Origin: Planctomycetia bacterium
GTDB lineage: Bacteria; Planctomycetota; Planctomycetia; Pirellulales; UBA1268
Length of the DNA stretch: 5,010 bases
Direction of reading: 5' to 3'
Assembly: GCA_009926295.1 (NCBI GenBank)
Contig: RFPF01000242.1
Coordinates: 1 to 5,010, forward strand
Shown here one piece after another: positions 1-5,010 of the stretch. Every line of letters begins with the position of its first letter. Within the stretch, counting starts at the first letter, position 1. A model generated the notes under the pieces. It searched no databases and had not been told where the DNA came from. It was given only the letters and a program-made list of their open reading frames with translations. A program made the translations under genes and the position numbers.

Positions 1-1636
<1,636 letters not shown>

Positions 1637-1682
1637 GGTGTGATTCCTTCGCGAAAACCTCGGCGGCGCCTGAAACCGGTCG

Positions 1683-1707
1683 ATCCGGCCGGATGCCAAA
1701 ATTGGCA
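1683..1707. promoter_or_regulatory. Two adjacent palindromes in the clpC leader, candidate operator
   Basis: A perfect 12-bp palindrome ATCCGGCCGGAT (1683-1694) abuts an inverted repeat TGCCAA-AA-TTGGCA (1694-1707), sharing one base. Both lie between the candidate clpC promoter and its start codon, about 50-70 nt upstream of the ATG. The arrangement could be a repressor operator or an RNA hairpin in the 5' leader. It does not match the CIRCE element or the CtsR direct-repeat box, so the regulator is unknown. Confidence 0.35.
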
Positions 1708-1761
1708 CCAGCGACCCGCAATCCCTGTGGAGTGCAAACCTTACGCCAAACCCCGCGCAGG

Positions 1762-1790
1762 ATTCTAGGAGACTCGCGCCCCGGTGTCTG
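1762..1790 (-). promoter_or_regulatory. Candidate sigma-70 promoter for clpC
   Basis: On the minus strand, CAGACA (1790-1785, 4/6 to TTGACA) is separated by 17 bp from TAGAAT (1767-1762, 5/6 to TATAAT). Transcription would begin near 1755 and give a leader of about 120 nt that contains the palindromes at 1683-1707. Found by eye only; planctomycete promoters are poorly defined and high-GC DNA gives chance matches. Confidence 0.35.
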
Positions 1791-1803
1791 CCACGGCGGT
1801 CGG

Positions 1804-1824
1804 GAACCGAGGAATTCCCGGTTC
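1804..1824 (-). terminator. Possible hairpin terminator after the TPR-like membrane gene
   Basis: Arms GAACCG (1804-1809) and CGGTTC (1819-1824) can pair around a 9-nt loop that itself contains GGAATTCC. The hairpin starts 11 nt beyond the TAA stop of the minus-strand gene at 1835-2449. There is no following U-tract, so it is at best a weak intrinsic terminator or a 3'-end stabilising structure. Confidence 0.25.
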
Positions 1825-1834
1825 ACGGGCCGGC

Positions 1835-2449
1835 TTATGCCGCCCGTTGTTCGCCACTGGTCACCTGGCCGCCGGCAGCGAGCGGCAGAATGACGGCCGG
1901 CGCGACGTCGTCGGCCGCCGGCGGGCTCGCCTCGGCGGCGGCGATCCGGTCGAGTTCGCGCGCAATCACCGACCGCCACGGGGCGCCCGCGTCGCTGCGG
2001 GACAGTTTGTCGAGTGCGTCGCGGGCCTCGCGGAGCCGGCCGGCGCGACGCAGGAGCGTGCCGAGCAGCAACTGGGCCTCGCCGTCGGTCGGACGGAGAA
2101 CGAGCAGCGCACGCACCTTCGTCTCGGCGGCCAGCCAGTCGCGGGCCAGATAGGCGTCGCGGGCGGCGGTGAAGAGGGCGTCGGCAGCCGGGTCGTGGCC
2201 GGAGGGCAGCGGGGTGGGGAACGCGGTCGCCGCCGACACCGTGGCGATCGCCCAGATCAGGCCCGTTGCGGCCCACAGGCCGACGACGAGCGGCAGTTCG
2301 AGAAACTCCGACCAGATCCAGGTCGCGAGGATCGCCATGTCGAGAACCACGGCGAAGGCGAGCGCCAGGATGAGCCCCGCCACGCTGCCGCGCAGCCAGA
2401 GCCACGGCAGGCCGGGCCAGACGAGCGTGAGGGGGCGGAGGGCGCGCAT
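1835..2449 (-). CDS. Membrane-anchored protein with TPR-like C-terminal domain, function unknown
   Basis: I do not recognise this gene. From the ATG at 2449 it encodes 204 residues. Two hydrophobic helices lie at about 20-43 and 51-76, separated by a short loop (WSEFLELP). After a Pro-rich break (78-85), residues about 87-150 form an amphipathic helical region resembling two TPR units (FTAARDAYLARDWLAAETKV, then LLLGTLLRRAGRLREARDAL). The Ala/Pro-rich tail ends at a TAA stop (1837-1835). An upstream in-frame ATG at 2530 would add 27 residues (231 in all). I prefer 2449 because the added stretch is polar and Pro-rich, unlike a signal peptide, and because a plausible promoter lies between the two ATGs. 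The Shine-Dalgarno is weak for either start. It lies upstream of clpC on the same strand, about 200 bp away, which may be coincidental. That it is a real coding gene is supported by the coherent membrane and repeat pattern; the role, perhaps a protein-interaction scaffold at the membrane, is a guess. Confidence 0.75.
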   Translation of the reverse strand: MRALRPLTLVWPGLPWLWLRGSVAGLILALAFAVVLDMAILATWIWSEFLELPLVVGLWAATGLIWAIATVSAATAFPTPLPSGHDPAADALFTAARDAYLARDWLAAETKVRALLVLRPTDGEAQLLLGTLLRRAGRLREARDALDKLSRSDAGAPWRSVIARELDRIAAAEASPPAADDVAPAVILPLAAGGQVTSGEQRAA

Positions 2450-2485
2450 GGACGGAGAGACCCGGTCAGGTCGCGAAGGGCGGGG

Positions 2486-2514
2486 AGTGTAGGAATCGGC
2501 CGCCGTTTTTCCAA
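2486..2514 (-). promoter_or_regulatory. Candidate sigma-70 promoter for the TPR-like membrane gene
   Basis: On the minus strand, TTGGAA (2514-2509, 4/6) and TACACT (2491-2486, 4/6) are separated by exactly 17 bp. Transcription would start near 2479, about 30 nt upstream of the ATG at 2449 and downstream of the alternative ATG at 2530, so it favours the shorter protein. The site lies in the roughly 100-bp divergent interval shared with thiE. Visual match only. Confidence 0.35.
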
Positions 2515-2550
2515 GGGAAGTCTGGGGCATCTCGAGGCTACAACAGGGGG

Positions 2551-3648
2551 ATGGAGAAAGCCCCGGAAACCGCCGAACCTCAACTCCTACTGCCTGCGGC
2601 CGCGGGGGCCTGGCGGCTTTGCGACGCGGCGGCCAACCGGGCCGCCGAGGCGATTCGCGTGCTCGAGGACGTGGCCCGGTTCGTCCTCGACGACGGTCAT
2701 CTCACCGGCCTGGCCAAGGCGCTCAGGCACGATCTCGCCGCGGTGCTCGCCGGGCCGGCGTTCGCGGAGCGGCGGGCGCTGCGGGATACACCCGGCGACG
2801 TGGGCACGGCCATCGCGGCGGAGGCGGCGCTTCCGCGTCGCGACGCCGGAGATCTCGTCGCGGCGAATGCCGCCCGGGCGGCGCAGGCCCTGCGCAGCCT
2901 GCAGGAGGTGGCCCTCATCCTCGCGCCGGGCGAGGCGGCACGGTTCGAGCAGCTGCGCTACCGGCTCTACACGCTCGAAAAGGCCGCGATGACCGCGGCT
3001 TTGGCGCGAGAGCGTCTCGGCGGCGTCTCGCTCTGTGTGCTCGTGGACGGGCGGCGCGACGCGGCGGAGTGCGAAAGGCTCGTCGAGCGGCTCTTCGAGG
3101 TGGGCGTACGGATGATCCAGCTCCGCGACAAGCAGCTCACGACGCCCGAACTCGTCGACCGGGCCCGCCGCACGGTGGCGATCGCGCGGCGTCGCGCGGC
3201 GATCGTGGTCGTCAACGATCGGGCCGACGTCGCCGCTGCCGTCGGGGCTGCCGGCGTCCACGTCGGCGCCGAGGATCTGTCGGTCGAGATGGCCCGCAGC
3301 GTCGTCGGGCCAGCGGCGCTCGTGGGCCGCACGGCGCACACGCTCGACGAGGCCCGGGCGGCGGTGCCGGCCGGCGCCGACTACGTCGGCATCGGCCCGT
3401 GCTTTCCGTCCGCGACGAAATCGTTTTCAGCGTTCGCCCCGGCCGGGTTTCTCGCGGAGGTTGCCCGTGAGATCTCCCTCCCCGCGTTTGCGATCGGCGG
3501 CATCACGCTCGAGCGGCTCGATGATCTCGTCGCGCTCGGGCTGCGGCGGGTGGCCGTCGCCTCGGCGATCACGGCGGCGGCCGATCCGGCGGCGGCCGCG
3601 GCGGCCTTCATCGAGCGGCTCGCGCGGATTCCGCCGGCAGTTCCTTGA
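2551..3648 (+). CDS. thiE: ThiD2-ThiE fusion: HMP-phosphate kinase-like domain plus thiamine-phosphate synthase
   Basis: A 365-residue cytoplasmic enzyme of thiamine biosynthesis. The C-terminal domain (about 158-360) is a ThiE TIM barrel, which joins HMP pyrophosphate and thiazole phosphate into thiamine phosphate. Signatures seen: IQLRDKQ (189-195, with R192 and K194), VVNDRADVAAAVGAAGVHVGAEDL (220-243, with N222, D223 and D242), VGRTAHTLDEA (258-268), YVGIGPCFPSATK (278-290) and FAIGGI (313-318). The usual HxGQ has Ala at 240, and the conserved Ser of GVSAHT is Thr261, both probably tolerable. The N-terminal domain (about 20-150) matches ThiD2: CDAAANRAAEAIRVLEDVARFVLDD (24-48), LRHDL (58-62), RDTPGDVGT (78-86) and AANAARAAQALRSLQEV (104-120). 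From what is known of that family, ThiD2 is an HMP-phosphate kinase unrelated in sequence to ThiD and often fused to ThiE. The fusion would therefore make HMP-PP and use it in the next domain. A G-run directly abuts the ATG, so start spacing is odd. The 3' end overlaps the convergent lipoprotein gene by 41 bp. Confidence 0.95.
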   Translation: MEKAPETAEPQLLLPAAAGAWRLCDAAANRAAEAIRVLEDVARFVLDDGHLTGLAKALRHDLAAVLAGPAFAERRALRDTPGDVGTAIAAEAALPRRDAGDLVAANAARAAQALRSLQEVALILAPGEAARFEQLRYRLYTLEKAAMTAALARERLGGVSLCVLVDGRRDAAECERLVERLFEVGVRMIQLRDKQLTTPELVDRARRTVAIARRRAAIVVVNDRADVAAAVGAAGVHVGAEDLSVEMARSVVGPAALVGRTAHTLDEARAAVPAGADYVGIGPCFPSATKSFSAFAPAGFLAEVAREISLPAFAIGGITLERLDDLVALGLRRVAVASAITAAADPAAAAAAFIERLARIPPAVP

Positions 3649-4192
3649 GCACCTCGACGACGGCCCGCGCCATGTCGGCCTCGTCGCGGGAGCGGTAGCC
3701 CGTCCACACCGCCCGCACGGTCGCGTCCGGCCCGATGAGATACGTCGTGGGATAGGCGTCGAACCCGAACGACGCGCTGAAGATGCGCCGCGTCGTGCCG
3801 TCGGGGTCGGCCCACGGGTCGATCTCGATCCGCTGCTCCGCGAGGTATTCGAGCGTGGTGGCCGTGATCTCGGCGAGATCGTCGCGGCCGCTCCCGCCGC
3901 ACGACACCGCCACGAGTTGAAACCGCGGGTCGTCGGCGAGTCGGCCCGCGAGTCGGGCCATGCCGGGCAGTTCTCGGCGGCACGGGGGGCACCAGGTGCC
4001 CCAGAAGTTGAGGAGCGTGGCCTTGCCCGTGAAGGGCGGGGCAGGGCGGTCGGGATCGACGAGCGAGACGAGCGGCAAGTTGCCCACGACGCGACCGATC
4101 GCGGGATGCGTCGGCGGCCCGCCGCACCCGGCGAGGGTTATGATCGTGACAACAAGTAGGACAGGCTTCAGCCTGTCAGGAGTAAAATCCAT
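3608..4192 (-). CDS. TlpA/ResA-like thioredoxin-fold lipoprotein
   Basis: Predicted envelope thiol-disulfide oxidoreductase anchored by lipid. Numbered from the ATG at 4192 (194 residues), the signal peptide has a charged start (MDFTPDRLK), a hydrophobic core (PVLLVVTIIT) and lipobox LAGC with Cys23 as the acylated residue. The thioredoxin domain begins near 45 and carries LLNFWGTWCPPC (60-71; redox Cys68 and Cys71). The cis-Pro loop is AYPTTYLIG (146-154, Pro148), followed by the C-terminal helix. A third cysteine (98, in AVSCGG) lies in the next strand. Length and motifs fit the AhpC-TSA/Redoxin-type TlpA family, whose members reduce disulfides during cytochrome c maturation or in general envelope redox control; the substrate here is unknown. 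Another ATG sits one codon upstream at 4195. The GAGGA Shine-Dalgarno directly abuts that one and is 3 nt from the ATG at 4192, so I chose 4192. Codons for DRLKPV in the signal peptide coincide exactly with a REP-like palindrome. Confidence 0.93.
   Translation of the reverse strand: MDFTPDRLKPVLLVVTIITLAGCGGPPTHPAIGRVVGNLPLVSLVDPDRPAPPFTGKATLLNFWGTWCPPCRRELPGMARLAGRLADDPRFQLVAVSCGGSGRDDLAEITATTLEYLAEQRIEIDPWADPDGTTRRIFSASFGFDAYPTTYLIGPDATVRAVWTGYRSRDEADMARAVVEVLKELPAESARAAR
4160..4177. repeat. REP-like palindrome, copy 1, inside the lipoprotein signal-peptide codons
   Basis: GACAGGCTTCAGCCTGTC is a perfect 8-bp inverted repeat around a TC loop. It shares the 14-bp core CAGGCTTCAGCCTG with the copy at 4792-4805, in the same orientation, and has GTAG one base before its left arm. 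The surrounding 60 bp (4141-4200) are only 47% GC by hand count, far below the flanking genes. On the minus strand it is six in-frame codons, GAC AGG CTG AAG CCT GTC. I interpret it as a short interspersed repeat; copy number elsewhere in the genome cannot be seen here. Confidence 0.7.
4183..4188 (+). promoter_or_regulatory. Possible -10 box for the CYTH gene
   Basis: TAAAAT (5/6 to TATAAT) lies 31 nt before the GTG start of the CYTH gene, within the first codons of the opposing lipoprotein gene. No convincing -35 hexamer lies at the right spacing; the palindrome at 4160-4177 occupies that place. A tentative call. Confidence 0.2.
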
Positions 4193-4219
4193 CATTCCTC
4201 GTCACCTCCGCGACCACAA

Positions 4220-4789
4220 GTGTACGAAGTCGAACTGAAGTTTCGCATCGCAGACCTGCCGGCGATCGAGCGCGCGCTCGCGGGACTCGGTGCAGAGTTC
4301 AACGCGGCGATCGCGCAGGTGGACCGCTACTTCGCCCATCCGGCCCGCGATTTCGCCGCGACCGACGAGGCCCTGCGGCTGCGGAGCGTGGGCGACGACG
4401 TGGCGATCACCTGGAAGGGGCCGCGGCTCGCCGGCGGCACGAAGACCCGCCGCGAGATCGAGCTGCCGCTCGGCGCGGTCGCCGGGAGCGGGCCCGGTGG
4501 GCAGCCCGCCACGCTCGACCGCTGGACCGACCTGCTCGAGGCGCTCGGGTTTCGCCGCGTGCTCGAGGTGGCGAAGCGACGCCGCCCGGGGCGGCTCGTC
4601 TGGGAGGGGGCAAACGTCGAACTCGCCCTCGACGCCGTCACCGGCCTAGGCGATTTCCTCGAGCTGGAATCGATCGCCACGCCCGAAGACGTGTCAGCCG
4701 CCCAGGCCCGCCTCGAATCGCTCGCCCGCGCGCTTCGGTGCGGTGCGCCCGAGCCCAAGAGCTACCTCGAACTACTGCTCGCGTCGTAA
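4220..4789 (+). CDS. CYTH-domain protein (CyaB / class IV adenylyl cyclase-like)
   Basis: A 189-residue protein of the CYTH superfamily, whose tunnel-fold enzymes act on triphosphates with divalent metal ions (thiamine triphosphatase, inorganic triphosphatase, class IV adenylyl cyclase). The defining EXEXK motif is at the very N-terminus (EVELK, residues 3-7). Other family signatures follow in order: QVDRYFAHP (33-41), EALRLR (50-55), ITWKGP (63-68), RREIEL (77-82), KRRRP (119-123), VELALDAVTGLGDFLELE (133-150) and the closing KSYLELLL (180-187), which is typical of CyaB-like members. The start codon is GTG at 4220; it places EXEXK where the family has it. No clear Shine-Dalgarno is visible. 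The gene is divergent from the lipoprotein gene with only a 27-bp gap. The exact reaction cannot be told from sequence. A link to thiamine triphosphate is tempting because thiE is nearby, but the two are not in one operon and this remains speculation. Confidence 0.92.
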   Translation: MYEVELKFRIADLPAIERALAGLGAEFNAAIAQVDRYFAHPARDFAATDEALRLRSVGDDVAITWKGPRLAGGTKTRREIELPLGAVAGSGPGGQPATLDRWTDLLEALGFRRVLEVAKRRRPGRLVWEGANVELALDAVTGLGDFLELESIATPEDVSAAQARLESLARALRCGAPEPKSYLELLLAS

Positions 4790-4791
4790 GC

Positions 4792-4805
4792 CAGGCTTCA
4801 GCCTG
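4792..4805. repeat. REP-like palindrome, copy 2, between two convergent stop codons
   Basis: CAGGCT-TC-AGCCTG, a perfect 6-bp inverted repeat identical to the core of the copy at 4160-4177. The stem can be extended by AGC (4789-4791) pairing with GCT (4807-4809) across a single unpaired C at 4806. The right flank CTAC (4808-4811) mirrors the GTAG on the left of copy 1, which suggests a longer symmetrical consensus of which each copy keeps a part. It fills the 18-bp gap between the CYTH stop (TAA, 4787-4789) and the HEPN-gene stop (TAG, minus, 4810-4808). It could act as a shared 3' hairpin, but neither side has a U-tract. Confidence 0.65.
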
Positions 4806-4807
4806 CG

Positions 4808-5010
4808 CTACTTCCGCCGGCGGGCGAGAGCTTCGCCGAACCTGGGATCGCCCGGCTCGATTCCAAGAGTGGCCTTGGCATGGGCGGCGACTGCCTGCGT
4901 TACAGCCGTCAAGCCGGGGATCTGTTCATGCAACGCGTTGAAGTGCGAGGCGGTGAGCTGGAAGTCAGTCCCGTAGTCGTGGGCCAAGCGGTTCCGCAGG
5001 CTGCGACAGG
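4808..5010 (-). CDS. HEPN-domain protein, C-terminal 66 residues (HepT-like; runs off right edge)
   Basis: The minus-strand frame is open from the window edge to a TAG stop at 4810-4808. The visible peptide begins CRSLRNRLAHDYGTDF. RNRLAHDY is an exact RX4HXY motif (Arg codon 4996-4994, His 4981-4979, Tyr 4975-4973), the signature of HepT-type HEPN ribonuclease toxins, which are paired with MNT-fold nucleotidyltransferase antitoxins. The following stretch (HFNALHEQIPGL) resembles the post-motif helix with a P-L pair seen in HepT/DUF86 proteins, and the tail ends ALARRRK. Alternatives are another HEPN family such as nucleotidyltransferase substrate-binding proteins. Any partner gene would lie outside the window, upstream of this gene to the right. 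Codon use differs from the neighbours, with more GTA, CTT, TTG, ACT, GGA and GAA; positions 4811-5010 are 66% GC by hand count, while a sampled thiE stretch (2821-2880) is 78%. This fits an acquired gene. With only the C-terminal part visible, the family call is moderate. Confidence 0.65.
   Translation of the reverse strand, partial: CRSLRNRLAHDYGTDFQLTASHFNALHEQIPGLTAVTQAVAAHAKATLGIEPGDPRFGEALARRRK

Noticed and set aside
1712..1738. CIRCE-like half-site GAGTGCAAA (1730-1738) upstream of clpC
   Set aside because: It resembles one arm of the HrcA element, but the sequence 9 bp to the left (1712-1720, CGACCCGCA) does not match the other arm TTAGCACTC.
2587..3470. Open frames on both strands inside thiE (minus 2587-3339, plus 2619-3470)
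   Set aside because: They overlap the full ThiD2-ThiE reading frame and have no recognisable motifs; Arg/Gly/His-rich composition marks them as shadows.
3461..4159. Plus-strand open frame of 232 codons across the thiE end and the lipoprotein gene
   Set aside because: It is the antisense shadow of the TlpA-like lipoprotein, whose WCPPC, cis-Pro loop and lipobox are clear on the minus strand.
4738..4976. Short plus-strand open frames at the right edge
   Set aside because: They overlap the end of the CYTH gene and are antisense to the HEPN-like frame, which has a family motif; no start signal or domain supports them.

Overview
This window looks like a chromosomal stretch from a high-GC planctomycete (Planctomycetota, probably Pirellulales-like). 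Three things suggest this: the very high GC with G/C-rich third codon positions, a ClpC of the form common in that group, and a thiamine-phosphate synthase with an N-terminal ThiD2 domain. The assignment is an inference from the sequence, not the result of a search.

Layout from left to right. Positions 1636 down to 1 (minus) hold the first 545 codons of clpC, the AAA+ unfoldase of the Clp protease; the gene runs off the left edge. A leader of about 200 bp upstream of it (1637-1834) holds a plausible sigma-70 promoter and two adjacent palindromes. Positions 1835-2449 (minus) encode a small unrecognised protein with two membrane segments followed by a TPR-like helical region, and it has its own candidate promoter. 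Diverging from it, 2551-3648 (plus) encodes a ThiD2-ThiE fusion that would cover two consecutive steps of thiamine biosynthesis. Its 3' end overlaps by 41 bp the convergent gene at 3608-4192 (minus), a TlpA/ResA-type thioredoxin-fold lipoprotein. A CYTH (CyaB/ThTPase) domain protein starts 27 bp away in the opposite direction (4220-4789, plus). At the right edge (4808-5010, minus) lie the last 66 codons of a HEPN-fold protein with an RX4HXY motif, as in HepT-type RNase toxins.

The genes do not form one pathway; this is mostly housekeeping sequence with frequent strand switches. The most unusual part is 4140-5010. Two copies of a short palindrome (core CAGGCTTCAGCCTG) bracket the CYTH gene. 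One copy lies, exactly in frame, inside the signal peptide of the lipoprotein and encodes DRLKPV. The other lies in the 18 bp between the convergent stop codons of the CYTH and HEPN genes. I read these as REP-like elements. The HEPN gene has visibly different codon use and may be the edge of a toxin-antitoxin module. I see no rRNA, tRNA, CRISPR array or complete insertion sequence.
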